A stretch of DNA of 64,000 nucleotides from Paenibacillus phyllosphaerae (lineage in GTDB: Bacteria > Bacillota > Bacilli > Paenibacillales > Paenibacillaceae). Below are positions 1 through 8,737 of the stretch, one piece after another. The translations under genes and the position numbers were made by a program. Numbering within the stretch: the stretch's first letter is position 1; each line of letters starts with the position of its first letter. Where the stretch lies: positions 62,001-126,000 of the forward strand of contig NZ_JACHXK010000011.1 in assembly GCF_014192105.1 (NCBI RefSeq), read 5' to 3'. The notes below the pieces were generated by a model. The model had not been told where the DNA came from. It was given only the letters and a program-made list of their open reading frames with translations, and made no database searches.

Positions 1-1686
1 GAGTCCGGGCAGGTAACGGTGTCGATCGTAAGTATGCAGACCAAGACGGGCGAAAAGGCGGGCCGATTAGATGACCCGACTGCCGATGAGTCAATCAGGC
101 AGGAAGACGAGGGAATCGAACTGCCCTTACCTGCTGACGCAGCGATTGAGCAGATCGAGATCACGGTTGCGGATACCGGCAAAGGCATCCCGGAGGAACA
201 GATGCAGCGCCTGTTCGAGCCGTTCGCCGCGGCCGAACATCAGCTGGGCGGCGGCACCGGGCTTGGGCTATCGATTACGCGAAGGCTCGTGGAGCTGCAC
301 GGCGGGACGATCGGCGTCGTATCCTCCCCGAAGGGAACCCGCGTGACCTTCACGTTGCCGGCCCTTGAGCCAAGGCTTGCCGCGAATATCAGCAAGGCGG
401 AATCTCCTCTGTCTGAGCTAGGGACGGAATCCGAGCAGGACAATGACTTCGATTCGCTTGCCCAAGTCCTCCCGCTTGCTCCGCCAGCGCTCTCGCCGCC
501 GTCTGCCGACTTGCTTACTCAGCCCTCCGATCCATCCGGAGAAGCTGCTGATGACGATGAAGCCGTCGCGACCGCTCACCGCCCGCTCATCCTGATCGCG
601 GACGATGAGCCGATCAATCTGCAGGTGCTGCGCCACTACATGCGCCATGCGGATTACGAATTGATCGAGGCCGCCGATGGACTCGAGGCCATCGCCATGC
701 TCGGGGCGACCAAGCGCAAGCCCGATCTGCTGCTGCTCGACGTCATGATGCCGGGCATGACCGGCTATGACGTCTGCCGCAAGGTGCGCGAGCGCTACAG
801 CGCCAGCGAGCTTCCGATCATCCTGCTGTCCGCCCGCGACCGCACGATCGATCTGGTGCAGGGCTTCGATGCCGGAGCGAACGATTACGTCACGAAGCCG
901 TTCTCGCAAGGCGAGCTGATGGCGCGCATGAACATTCAGCTGAAGCTGGCGCAATTCCACCTGTCGCTCGAGCAGCTCGTTGCCGTACGCACCTCCGAGC
1001 TGGAGGAGGCGAACAAGGTGCTCGCCGGTTCCGTCCGCGAGACGGCCGAAGCGCTCGCCGAAGTATCGGTGCTCGAGGAGCGCAACCGGATCGCCCACGA
1101 GATGCATGACGTGGTCGGCCACTCGCTGACCGCCGCGATCGTGCAGATGGAAGCCGCCAAGAAGCTGGCTCCGCGGGATCTTGATCAGGCGCTCGCTCGG
1201 GTCGACACCGCCGGCGGCATGGTGCGCAAGGGGCTCGACGAAATCCGGCGCACGGTGCGCATGCTTAAGGATGAAGAGCAATCGATCGATCTCGCCAGCG
1301 CGCTGCAGGAGCTGATCCGCGAGACGTCCTCCAATGCCGGCGTCCAGATTCACGCCCGGATCGAACCGCTCCCGCCCATGAGCGGCCTGAAGGAGCGCAT
1401 CCTCTACCATGCGCTGATGGAGGGCATGACGAACGGCCTCCGGCATGGACGGTGCAGCGCCTTCCACTTCGAGCTGCGCCATGAGGAAGACGCGCTGCTC
1501 TTCCAGCTAACGAACGATGGGGAAGCCTACGGCAATGCGAAGCCGGGCTTCGGCCTCAGCGCCATGATGGAGCGTGTCCACCTGCTGGGCGGCACCGTCG
1601 ATATTTCCTCCGGCCGCGACCCGCGCACCGGTGAGGTCGCAGGCTGCGTGCTGCTCATCCGTCTGCCGCTGCAACGGGCGGCCTAA
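1..1686 (+). CDS. Hybrid sensor histidine kinase / response regulator, 5' end cut by the window
   Basis: The reading frame is open from base 1, so the gene begins before the window; the GTG at 19 is only the first in-frame start inside it. In order: the end of a HATPase domain (DTGKGIPEEQ, then GGGTGLGLSI, about residues 50-115), a receiver domain (ADDEPINLQ, phospho-acceptor in LLLLDVMMPG, TKPF; about 190-315), then a second kinase module of HisKA_3 type (EERNRIAHEMHDVVGH, His near 365) and a degenerate C-terminal ATPase lobe (NGLRHG, GFGLSAMMERV). Two ATPase lobes around one receiver suggest an internal phosphorelay. The input domain lies upstream and cannot be seen. The gene is convergent with the M56 gene and shares a terminator with it. 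The ligand is unknown. Confidence 0.88.
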   Translation, partial: ESGQVTVSIVSMQTKTGEKAGRLDDPTADESIRQEDEGIELPLPADAAIEQIEITVADTGKGIPEEQMQRLFEPFAAAEHQLGGGTGLGLSITRRLVELHGGTIGVVSSPKGTRVTFTLPALEPRLAANISKAESPLSELGTESEQDNDFDSLAQVLPLAPPALSPPSADLLTQPSDPSGEAADDDEAVATAHRPLILIADDEPINLQVLRHYMRHADYELIEAADGLEAIAMLGATKRKPDLLLLDVMMPGMTGYDVCRKVRERYSASELPIILLSARDRTIDLVQGFDAGANDYVTKPFSQGELMARMNIQLKLAQFHLSLEQLVAVRTSELEEANKVLAGSVRETAEALAEVSVLEERNRIAHEMHDVVGHSLTAAIVQMEAAKKLAPRDLDQALARVDTAGGMVRKGLDEIRRTVRMLKDEEQSIDLASALQELIRETSSNAGVQIHARIEPLPPMSGLKERILYHALMEGMTNGLRHGRCSAFHFELRHEEDALLFQLTNDGEAYGNAKPGFGLSAMMERVHLLGGTVDISSGRDPRTGEVAGCVLLIRLPLQRAA

Positions 1687-1692
1687 TCAAAC

Positions 1693-1730
1693 ACAAAGGG
1701 ACTGGATCCACGCGGATCCAGTCCCTTTGT
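1693..1730. terminator. Bidirectional intrinsic terminator
   Basis: A perfect 17-bp stem (1693-1709 with 1714-1730) and a 4-nt loop. The arms begin ACAAAGGG and end CCCTTTGT, giving short U-rich tails on either strand. It lies between the convergent kinase and M56 genes. Confidence 0.85.
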
Positions 1731-1749
1731 CATATCTATCGGGTACGAA

Positions 1750-2598
1750 TTATAGGCAAGCAAGATAGAACATAACGAACAGCACGATGACGACGTGAGC
1801 CGAGATCGCCGCGCGCGTGATCGGCAGCTTGAAGGACGCCTGATCATGCGGGTCGAGCAGCTGCCGGATGCGTACATTGATGCCCGTATCCGCGAAGGAT
1901 ACATGCGCGAAAGCCATCTGCTGCGGACGTCCGCGGCGGAGCAGCTTCACGAGCGCGCTCGACAGTCCGGCCGGCGAGCCTTGGCGCTGCAGGGCGTACT
2001 GGTCGGCAAGCACTTCGCGGACCAGCTTGTATTGCTGATGGACCCAGCCGAGAATCGGAAGATACCACAACGTCTGGCTGAATAAGAAGAGCACGTACGT
2101 CTTAAGCGGATCCGCATGGCTCTGATGATACTGTTCATGCAGAATGACGGCCTCCAGCTCCTCCTCGTCGAGCAGCTGCAGCATGCCGGTCGACAATACG
2201 ATCACCGGACGGAAGAAGCCGAAGGTGAACGCGGCCGGGGCATCGTGGCCGATGATGACCAGCCGAAGCTTACCGCCGCCGAACTGGCTATTGTAGAGCT
2301 TGGTCAGCTTGTCATCCTTGGCGCGGTGCAGCTTATACATGGCGCGTCTGGAGACGATGAGCTGATAGAGCACCATGGCCCCGCCCGTCAGCAGCGTCGT
2401 GATGACGACCGCATCGAGCGCATGGACCGCTACGAGCAGCCCATATCTGCGCACGATGCTGCTGCACAGCTCGAACAGATTGAAGTGAAGCTTGAAACCA
2501 GCGGCAAGATGAAGCACATAGATGATCATTTGGGACAGGAGGAGACTTGCAGGCAATACGCCTGCCCAGAACAAACGTCTCGAGTGTTTATTCCACAT
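1750..2598 (-). CDS. M56 family (BlaR1/MecR1-like) membrane metallopeptidase
   Basis: 282 aa. Several hydrophobic segments flank a cytoplasmic metalloprotease domain with the zinc motif HEQYH (about residue 154, in AVILHEQYHQ) and a downstream E-x3-D ligand region (REVLADQYAL). In the BlaR1/MecR1 family this domain destroys a partner BlaI/MecI repressor after a signal is sensed. The extracellular penicillin-binding sensor of classical BlaR1 (about 600 aa) is missing, so the signal here is not necessarily a beta-lactam. The gene starts 3 nt after the BlaI-like gene and is surely co-transcribed and translationally linked with it. Function as the repressor's antagonist is inferred from family and pairing. 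Confidence 0.88.
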   Translation of the reverse strand: MWNKHSRRLFWAGVLPASLLLSQMIIYVLHLAAGFKLHFNLFELCSSIVRRYGLLVAVHALDAVVITTLLTGGAMVLYQLIVSRRAMYKLHRAKDDKLTKLYNSQFGGGKLRLVIIGHDAPAAFTFGFFRPVIVLSTGMLQLLDEEELEAVILHEQYHQSHADPLKTYVLFLFSQTLWYLPILGWVHQQYKLVREVLADQYALQRQGSPAGLSSALVKLLRRGRPQQMAFAHVSFADTGINVRIRQLLDPHDQASFKLPITRAAISAHVVIVLFVMFYLACL

Positions 2599-2601
2599 CG
2601 G

Positions 2602-3015
2602 CTACCGTTCCTTTTTCCACGCTTTGATTTTTTGCTCCAGCTTCGCAATCAGGTCCTCGTCCGCCTCGTCGATCGCGTCCAGCATATGGCTGACGACCAG
2701 CGGTCCGAACTCTTCCATCAGCTCGTTGGTCAGCTCCTTGGACTGCGTCTCGAGGAAGCGATCCTTGGACTGTACGGGTCGGAAATACGACGTGCGGCCT
2801 TCGACGCGCTTCTGCAGTACCCCTTTGTCGACGAGCCTGTTCATGACGGTCATGACCGTGTTGAAGCTCATCGCCTTCTCGCGCTCCAGCCGATGCTGCA
2901 CATCCCGGATCGGCATCTCGTCGCCTTCCCACAGGATGTTCATAATCTTCGATTCGAGCGGTCCGAAGAACCGGTTAAGCCCGCTCTCGTTCGTCTTGAA
3001 GTTGGGTATTTTCAT
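2602..3015 (-). CDS. BlaI/MecI/CopY family transcriptional repressor
   Basis: 137 aa. N-terminal winged helix (LESKIMNILWEG, then MSFNTVMTVMNRLVDKGVL as recognition helix and wing, about residues 15-60) followed by a helical dimerisation tail, the standard size and layout of BlaI-type repressors. I chose the ATG at 3015: the GTG at 3027 overlaps the SD (AGGTG, about 9 nt before the ATG). First gene of a two-gene unit with the M56 protease; a dyad directly upstream is a likely self-operator. Expected behaviour by family: dimer binds the dyad, proteolysis by the M56 partner relieves repression. Any target outside this pair cannot be seen. Confidence 0.9.
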   Translation of the reverse strand: MKIPNFKTNESGLNRFFGPLESKIMNILWEGDEMPIRDVQHRLEREKAMSFNTVMTVMNRLVDKGVLQKRVEGRTSYFRPVQSKDRFLETQSKELTNELMEEFGPLVVSHMLDAIDEADEDLIAKLEQKIKAWKKER

Positions 3016-3031
3016 AAAAGGAAGCACCTCA

Positions 3032-3048
3032 CACTACCCATTGTAGTG
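3032..3048 (-). promoter_or_regulatory. Candidate BlaI-type operator
   Basis: Inverted repeat CACTAC-N5-GTAGTG, 17 nt upstream of the blaI-like ATG. It resembles the TACA/TGTA-centred dyads bound by BlaI/MecI proteins. Autoregulation is inferred. Confidence 0.6.
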
Positions 3049-3084
3049 GCGTAAAAATTGGGCGTCAATGCTTATATTCCAAGC

Positions 3085-3654
3085 TCATTGCTTATAGTTG
3101 AGGATCTCGAGCAGTTCTTCCCAATCGGTTATCCGCGGGATCGTCAGATGGCGGTTATAGGACGTGTCCTTCACGTACACTTGGACCGGAAGCCCGGTGA
3201 GCGTGTCGAGCACGGCTGGCTTATCGTCGAAATAAAAGTCCAGTCCCAGCCGCTCGATGATGTGCACCTTCTCCGTGTCGCTCATGCCGCAATAGAAGCG
3301 GTCCGGGTCCACCGGAAAACCGGCCGCAATCATCCAGTCCCGCGTCCGCTCGCAATGCTCGGGCGCTCTGGCCGTGATGTAATACACCTCATGCCCTTCG
3401 CGCACGAGCTGCTGCAGCACGTCGATCGCGCTCGGGAACGGCGGACAGTCCGAATAGTAGATGGAGTCCCGCTGGCTGTTCCACATCTCTTTGCCTTGCT
3501 CGCGGGTCATGCCGAACAGCTCGTGGATCGGCACATCGGTCAGCTCGTGGAAACGTTCGATCTCTACCTGCTTATCCAGTTTCTTGCTGTACAGATGGAA
3601 GGCATGCTCGCGCAAATTAATCAGCGTATCGTCAATATCGAATCCAAATTTCAT
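3085..3654 (-). CDS. 5' nucleotidase, NT5C type (HAD superfamily)
   Basis: 189 aa. HAD motif I is FDIDDTLI at the N-terminus (nucleophile Asp and acid/base Asp), motif II is YYITAR near residue 95, and motif IV DFYFDDKP near 142. The arrangement with a small helical cap matches the NT5C/YqfW-like phosphatases that dephosphorylate deoxynucleotides, though many members have untested substrates. Transcribed alone, 57 nt after the BlaI start region. The substrate is inferred from family only. Confidence 0.82.
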   Translation of the reverse strand: MKFGFDIDDTLINLREHAFHLYSKKLDKQVEIERFHELTDVPIHELFGMTREQGKEMWNSQRDSIYYSDCPPFPSAIDVLQQLVREGHEVYYITARAPEHCERTRDWMIAAGFPVDPDRFYCGMSDTEKVHIIERLGLDFYFDDKPAVLDTLTGLPVQVYVKDTSYNRHLTIPRITDWEELLEILNYKQ

Positions 3655-3755
3655 ATCGTTATATCTCCTTGTACGAGGTGGTTATCCGCTATAGGAATAG
3701 GCATTCTGCTTGTCACTCTCCTATTCTAACAGAATTGCACCTGTGGTTGCTTGCG

Positions 3756-4466
3756 TCACCCGGCCGCAGTCGGTCCAGCTGCCTGCTTCTCCTGCCTAAG
3801 CTGCATATGCAATCCGCCGTCTGCCGACCATTCCACATACAGCACATCGTCGGGGCGAGCGGCGCCGCGGGCTTGGAGCTGCTTGTGCAGCCACCGTTCA
3901 TCCCGGCCGATCTCCTTCAACACCTCATGCTCGATGCAGCCATGATCGATCAGAATATACGTCATTTGCGCCGGCTTCGGCGCAAGCCCCAAGTCCTCCC
4001 GCTTCACCGTATCGGCCGACGAGGCCAGCAAGACGCTCAAGTTGCCGTTCGTCTCGAATATCGCGCACGCCACCTCCTGCACGCTGAACACGTTCTGCTC
4101 CCGGAGCAGCATGCCCAGCTGATGCATATCGAGCTTGTTGCGCTTCAGCGCCGCTTCGTCGATCCGGCCGTCGCGGATGACGATATCCGGCCGCCCGCTA
4201 AGCGGGCGCGACAGCCAAGGGAACAGCTGCATCGCCTTCTCGAGCGCCAGCGATAGCGCCATCCAGAGCGTGAGCGCGAAGATGAGCTCGCTCCATGTCA
4301 CCTCGCGGTCATACACCGTGTTGCCGACCAGCTCGCTTAACATGAGCGAGGTGACGAAATCAAACGGGGTCAGCTGCGAAATTTCTTTTTTGCCGAGCAG
4401 CCTCGTCATGATCCACAGCCCGAAGAACCCGGTCACCAGTTTCACCGCAATGTACGTATACGTCAT
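3756..4466 (-). CDS. DUF421 (YetF-type) membrane protein
   Basis: 236 aa. Two to three N-terminal membrane helices (about residues 5-85) contain the family signature TRLLGKKEISQLTPFDFV. A cytoplasmic DUF421 domain follows (RPDIVIRDGRID, then LDMHQLGMLLREQNVFSV) and a second alpha/beta part near 155-225. Family members (YetF, YrbG, YkjA) are mostly uncharacterised; some affect spore germination or cell-envelope traits. A paralog with the same layout lies at 58233-58958. Apparently monocistronic. Confidence 0.85.
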   Translation of the reverse strand: MTYTYIAVKLVTGFFGLWIMTRLLGKKEISQLTPFDFVTSLMLSELVGNTVYDREVTWSELIFALTLWMALSLALEKAMQLFPWLSRPLSGRPDIVIRDGRIDEAALKRNKLDMHQLGMLLREQNVFSVQEVACAIFETNGNLSVLLASSADTVKREDLGLAPKPAQMTYILIDHGCIEHEVLKEIGRDERWLHKQLQARGAARPDDVLYVEWSADGGLHMQLRQEKQAAGPTAAG

Positions 4467-4653
4467 TCACGAACGCCTCCCGTTCTCCGCTTGCATGTAT
4501 CCTTCCTTAAACGGGACGCAAGCTGCGAGAAACGCTCCGCGGTATTCATGACGTTGTGGCGACATGGTGAAACCGGACAAAGGTGGCTCTGCATTAAAAC
4601 GCATTCATTTACAGATAATGCCATGTCGCTTCATCACGTGAACCTTATAGGTG

Positions 4654-5325
4654 CTAAATCGTTAATCCCAGCTTCGTCAACAACACCGGCAGCTCATCGA
4701 GCCGCTGCATCTGCGCAACCGGCCGCACGCCCCGCTCTTCCATCGCCTGCAAGGCGCCGCCGTAACAGACGAACGGAATGCCGGCCTCTGCCGAAGCTTG
4801 CCCGTCGATCCAGGAATCGCCGATCGAGAGCCAGCGCTCATCGCTTATCGCCGGATAATGCGCTTTTACCTTAAGGAATCCCGCCGGCGACGGCTTAAGC
4901 GCCCCCTGCTGCTCCCTGCCCATGACGAGGTCGAAGTACCGCCCGATGCCCGTCCGCTCTAGCGCTTCCTCCGCCGCTTCGTACGCGTTATTCGTAATGA
5001 GCACCAGCGTGGCCTGGCCATGCAGCAGTTCGAGCAGCTCTTCGGCAAACGGCTCCAATCCGGCATCCACCATCCCCCGGCGCTCATGGACCGCCGCGAT
5101 CTTCATCGCTTCCTCGTACCCTGCCGCGCTCAGGCCGCCGAACGCCTCCGCATGGGCCAGCAGCGTCGATGTCGTGTGGGCCGTCCATCCGAAGTCGGCT
5201 TCAATGTGCCCGCGTTCCGTCAAATACGCCGCCACCGCGCCTTTCATCGCCGGAAAATCGATCGTCGAACGCAACAACGTATTATCCATATCAAAGATTA
5301 AGCCCGTTAAGCTTCGGTCTGCCAT
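4654..5325 (-). CDS. HAD family phosphatase (phosphoglycolate-phosphatase-like)
   Basis: 223 aa. Motif I FDMDNTLL at residues 10-17, an alpha-helical cap (about 20-85), motif II VLITNN near 110, and motif IV SIGDSWIDGQ near 165, the complete HAD catalytic set. The ATG at 5325 is preceded by AAGGGGGCGAG as SD. Size and cap type fit the phosphoglycolate phosphatase/beta-phosphoglucomutase-like group, but nothing here identifies the substrate. It lies downstream of the terminator of the queuosine transporter gene, so it probably has its own promoter. Confidence 0.83.
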   Translation of the reverse strand: MADRSLTGLIFDMDNTLLRSTIDFPAMKGAVAAYLTERGHIEADFGWTAHTTSTLLAHAEAFGGLSAAGYEEAMKIAAVHERRGMVDAGLEPFAEELLELLHGQATLVLITNNAYEAAEEALERTGIGRYFDLVMGREQQGALKPSPAGFLKVKAHYPAISDERWLSIGDSWIDGQASAEAGIPFVCYGGALQAMEERGVRPVAQMQRLDELPVLLTKLGLTI

Positions 5326-5351
5326 GGCGCTCGCCCCCTTCTTACATTCAT

Positions 5352-5390
5352 ATAGAAGAAAAGCCGATGCATTCGCTCATGCACCGGCTT
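5352..5390 (-). terminator. Intrinsic terminator after the queuosine-precursor transporter gene
   Basis: On the minus strand a 12-bp stem with one G-T pair (AAGCCGGTGCAT / ATGCATCGGCTT, 6-nt loop) followed by TTTTCTTCT. Confidence 0.75.
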
Positions 5391-5414
5391 CCCGTTAACC
5401 GCTATACGTCTATC

Positions 5415-6101
5415 CTATGCTTCATCCTTGAACGTAAATGTCCTGGCGATATACAGAATCGGCGTCGAAGCCGCGGAAATAATGAACTTGAATAAGTACG
5501 TCGTTATGAAAATATCGAACCTTACGTCCCACGAATAGGCCGTGCTGCTGAAGGCGATCGCGCAGAAGATGAACGAATCGACCAGCTGGCTGATCAGCGT
5601 GCTGCCGTTATTGCGGATCCATAGCTGATTCGGCTTCGGGAATCTGCGCTTCAAGTACGAATAGATGCGCACATCGAGGAACTGGCTGACGAAATACGCC
5701 GTTAAGCTGCCGATCGCGATCTCCGGAAGCAAGCCGAAAATCGTCTCCATCGGCGCCTGCCCGATATCCGATTCGAACCGCTCGAATTGCAGCACCATCT
5801 GCATGATAATCGTCGAGGCGATGAGCGAGAAGAAGCCGAACCAGACCGCTTTCTTCGCCGCGCGCTCGCCGTACTTCTCATTGAGCAGATCGCTCGTCAG
5901 ATAGATCGTGCCGTACATCGTGTTGCCGAGCGTCATGACGAGCCCGAACATGCCGATCGTCTTGACCACTTGAATATTGGCCAATATCGTCGCGAACCCG
6001 ATCCATGCATACAGGCCGTTCTTGCCGAACGCCCGGTAACAGATCAGGAACAACGCGAAATTGACCAGGACGAACAATACGCCCCACCATACGTTGAACA
6101 T
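5415..6101 (-). CDS. Queuosine precursor transporter (VUT/YhhQ family)
   Basis: 228 aa, about six membrane helices. The N-terminal half carries the family pattern of polar residues inside helices (FATILANIQVVKT, then LTSDLLNEKYGERAAKKAVW), and RNNGSTLISQLVDSFIF near residue 165 matches the conserved YhhQ region. E. coli YhhQ imports preQ0/preQ1, and Firmicute relatives serve queuosine salvage. The preQ1-I riboswitch directly upstream supports the substrate independently of homology. SD AGGAGGAAG sits 6 nt before the ATG at 6101, inside the riboswitch tail. Confidence 0.9.
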   Translation of the reverse strand: MFNVWWGVLFVLVNFALFLICYRAFGKNGLYAWIGFATILANIQVVKTIGMFGLVMTLGNTMYGTIYLTSDLLNEKYGERAAKKAVWFGFFSLIASTIIMQMVLQFERFESDIGQAPMETIFGLLPEIAIGSLTAYFVSQFLDVRIYSYLKRRFPKPNQLWIRNNGSTLISQLVDSFIFCAIAFSSTAYSWDVRFDIFITTYLFKFIISAASTPILYIARTFTFKDEA

Positions 6102-6108
6102 GTTTCTT

Positions 6109-6147
6109 CCTCCTAGTTTTGATAACGCGGGAGTTTTCGAACCGCGG
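6109..6147 (-). promoter_or_regulatory. preQ1-I riboswitch controlling the queuosine-precursor transporter
   Basis: On the minus strand the leader has CGCGG, a loop beginning UUCG, CCCGCG closing the P1 stem, then an A-rich tail UUAUCAAAACUAGGAGG. Five-base P1, C-rich loop exit and an A-rich tail running into the SD are the hallmarks of class I preQ1 riboswitches. The tail is close to that of the well-studied Thermoanaerobacter example. Because the tail holds the SD, control is most likely translational: preQ1 binding hides the ribosome site. Confidence 0.82.
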
Positions 6148-6180
6148 CTATCGCGCGTCCAGGGCGCGAAGCTTGGATCA

Positions 6181-6603
6181 TTATAGCACAGCTTTCTGCT
6201 CTCCGGTTCGGGAAGATGTAGCGGCTGACGCCGTCGTTACGCCTCGCTCCATTCTCAGCAGCAGATAATAAGATAGCAGAACAAAAGTGATGACCACGAC
6301 AGACTGTATGCTCCCCTTCGGATTGCCTACTGCCATCTGCGACCAGAAGGCGGAAATGCAGTCAATCGTCAGCCCGGCATACGCCCATTCTTTCAGCCTG
6401 TAATATCGGGGGACCAGCAGAACAACGATCCCTATGATCTTGGCCACCCCAAGAAGCGTCAAGAAGTAAGCCGGGTACCCTAGCAGCTCGGTCGTTTGCG
6501 TGAACGTTGCGGGCGAATGGGCAATCTCATTAAAGGCGCTGATTCCGAATCCGATGAGCGTACATACCGTAATAATCCAATACGTGATTTTGACTTTTTT
6601 CAT
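6181..6603 (-). CDS. DoxX-like membrane protein
   Basis: 140 aa with four membrane helices (about residues 8-28, 45-65, 72-92, 98-118). It has the DoxX-like features GYPAYFLTLLGVAKIIG and LKEWAYAGLTID. The family is widespread and often linked to oxidative stress or quinone-related reactions, but this short type is largely uncharacterised. It lies alone between the riboswitch-controlled transporter and the two-component system. ATG at 6603 with GGGGAGATG upstream as SD. Confidence 0.8.
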   Translation of the reverse strand: MKKVKITYWIITVCTLIGFGISAFNEIAHSPATFTQTTELLGYPAYFLTLLGVAKIIGIVVLLVPRYYRLKEWAYAGLTIDCISAFWSQMAVGNPKGSIQSVVVITFVLLSYYLLLRMERGVTTASAATSSRTGEQKAVL

Positions 6604-6768
6604 CTCAACATCTCCCCGTTTCTTATTGGCTGCTGCTCTAAGTTGATTCTAGCTGAAATCGGAAACGGGCAAAGCTGCGATAAGTCATGGATTTCCAAAG
6701 AAAAAGGCAGAACGTTTGATCGCTAGAACATGACGAATCTCATGCACTATGCCAAACGTCATGCCTTA

Positions 6769-7437
6769 TTACACGTAAGTTTGGTTACGGACCGATAAGA
6801 GCGCGGCCTGGGTGCGGTCTCGCAGGCCAAGCTTGGCGATAAGGTTAGAAACGTGGTTTTTGACGGTGCCTTCCGTGATGACGAGCCGGTCGGCCATCTC
6901 TTTATTATTGAGTCCCTGCCCCAGCAAAGCAAGGATCTCTTGTTCGCGCTCGGTCAGCGCCTTTAAGGCTGCCAGTTCGCTATCGCTCAGGAGATTCGGC
7001 TTATCCATGCTCCGTGTTGGCCTTTTGTTCAGTTCGCTGAGCAGCGAGGCCGTGATCTCGGATTGAAGCACCGTTCCGCCGTTATGAACGGTCTGTATGG
7101 CGCTTACGATCGCCTCGGACGGCATATCTTTCAACAAGTATCCATGAACGCCTTGGTCCAGCGCGCGCAGAATCAACTCCGTATCATCGAAGGTGGTCAG
7201 AACCAGGATCTTGGTGCCCGGCAAATGCTTCAAGATCAGCTGGGCCCCCTCCACGCCGTCGATCCCTGGCATCCGGATATCCATCAGCACCACGTGCGGC
7301 CGACATTCCAGCGCCTTGGCATAGGCATCTCTCCCATCCACCGCCGTCCCGACCACTTCCATTCCCGGTTCAAGGCCGATGAGGGCAGCCAGCCCTTCTC
7401 TCATCAGCCGCTGGTCGTCTACAATAAGAATTTTCAA
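6769..7437 (-). CDS. NarL/LuxR-family response regulator
   Basis: 222 aa. Receiver domain at residues 1-120 (DDQRLMREGL, phospho-acceptor in VVLMDIRMPG, DMPSEAI near the switch Lys) and a LuxR-type HTH at 150-215 (LTEREQEILALLGQGLNNKE, then GTVKNHVSNLIAKLGLRDR). I start it at the TTG at 7437: SD GGAAGGGGG lies about 8 nt upstream and the receiver begins MKILIVDD. A longer frame up to 7536 would run into the kinase gene. Forms an operon with the kinase, 17 nt after its stop. Target genes are unknown. Confidence 0.9.
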   Translation of the reverse strand: MKILIVDDQRLMREGLAALIGLEPGMEVVGTAVDGRDAYAKALECRPHVVLMDIRMPGIDGVEGAQLILKHLPGTKILVLTTFDDTELILRALDQGVHGYLLKDMPSEAIVSAIQTVHNGGTVLQSEITASLLSELNKRPTRSMDKPNLLSDSELAALKALTEREQEILALLGQGLNNKEMADRLVITEGTVKNHVSNLIAKLGLRDRTQAALLSVRNQTYV

Positions 7438-7454
7438 AGATGGACCCCCTTCCT

Positions 7455-8660
7455 TCACGCTGCCGAATAAGGCAGAGCCACTTGGACTGCAAAACCTTCG
7501 CCTTCCTCCCGTATAAACCGCACCTCTCCATTCCACTCCCTCGCTCGTTCCTGCAGACTGATTAGACCAAAGCCCGGTTTCAGTTCTTGGGGAATGACGC
7601 CATCATTCCATATGTGCAGCGACACCTCGTTCTCCGAATAGGCCAATGCCACGTTCACATGCTTGGCATCGCCGTGTTTCTGCGCATTCGTCAGGCATTC
7701 CTGGGCGATGCGGTAGGCCGTTAACTGGAGATTGCGGGGAAGAGCGACGGGGACTCCCTTCATCTCGACAGCGGTCCGTACGCCGGTGAATCTGGTAAAC
7801 TCCGCACACAGCTTCTCGATGCTGTCAACCAAGGAGGCGCCCCCCGCAGGCTCTTCGCGAATGGCTCTTACCGAAAGCCGAACCTCCTGCAGGGACGATC
7901 GGACCAGCTCCTCGCACTCCAGGTAGATGTGCTGACTACGCGAGGAATCCGAATTGCCCAGCTTGCGTGCCAATTGCATTTGAACCAATAATGCCGTTAA
8001 TTTGTGGCCTACCGTATCGTGGATATCCCGCGCTATCCGCACTCTTTCCCTCGTCGCGGCCCACTCCTCCGTCTGGCGCGCATATTCGGCCAGCTGCTCA
8101 TGAGACTGCATCAGCATCGCGTACAACTGCATCGCATTCTCGCGGGCGCGCTGATAATGCTGAATGACGGCGCTCACGATACCCGCGAAGAGGATGAACG
8201 AGCAGGAGATGAAATAGCTGGTTATATGGAGCTCGTGATGGTTATGCCAGTCGAAGCCGCCCATCGTCGCAACGTACACGGCAAGCAGCAACAGGCAGGC
8301 CGCGATCAGCCTTCGGATCCCCTTGATCACCATCAGAATCGCCAGCGCGGTGATGCCAATGGATAGATGGTTGGGGAAATCTCCACTGATATAGGCATAG
8401 CCGTGGGCGGCGGAGATCAGGAAGTCGAGGAGAAGGACGTGAAGAAGCCAATTCGGCCGTCTCTTCCTATTCAGATAAAAGGCATTGATCCCGAGGAAGA
8501 TCAGCAGGGAAAGGAGAATAAAGCCCAGTTTCCAAAAATCAGCTAGCGAATGCTGAAAATAAAACACGCCCGCTAAAGCCGCATCGCCGATGAGCTTCAA
8601 ACCGAATATCAATCGCCATGGGATCGGACTTTTCCTCACCGTTTCATACCCTTGGAGCAT
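7455..8660 (-). CDS. HisKA_3 sensor histidine kinase (partner of the NarL-type regulator)
   Basis: 401 aa. Five to six membrane helices within residues 15-165 without a large extracellular loop, a coiled linker (about 170-205), a HisKA_3 dimerisation domain with RIARDIHDTVGHKL (His near 215), and a HATPase_c lobe with NAQKHG and GFGLISLQER. The intramembrane-sensing layout resembles DesK/LiaS-type kinases, which detect membrane state, but the sequence alone does not identify the stimulus. First gene of the kinase-regulator operon. Confidence 0.9.
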   Translation of the reverse strand: MLQGYETVRKSPIPWRLIFGLKLIGDAALAGVFYFQHSLADFWKLGFILLSLLIFLGINAFYLNRKRRPNWLLHVLLLDFLISAAHGYAYISGDFPNHLSIGITALAILMVIKGIRRLIAACLLLLAVYVATMGGFDWHNHHELHITSYFISCSFILFAGIVSAVIQHYQRARENAMQLYAMLMQSHEQLAEYARQTEEWAATRERVRIARDIHDTVGHKLTALLVQMQLARKLGNSDSSRSQHIYLECEELVRSSLQEVRLSVRAIREEPAGGASLVDSIEKLCAEFTRFTGVRTAVEMKGVPVALPRNLQLTAYRIAQECLTNAQKHGDAKHVNVALAYSENEVSLHIWNDGVIPQELKPGFGLISLQERAREWNGEVRFIREEGEGFAVQVALPYSAA

Positions 8661-8737
8661 ACGTTTCCCACCTCATCAACGTTGTGTTTCGCAGCGCCCA
8701 CCCGACCCGCCTCATTGACTTGTAAGCTGCTAGACCA

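Noticed and set aside
7438-7536. Longer start for the NarL-type regulator
   Set aside because: Overlaps the kinase C-terminus and adds a tail absent from receiver domains; the TTG at 7437 has an SD.
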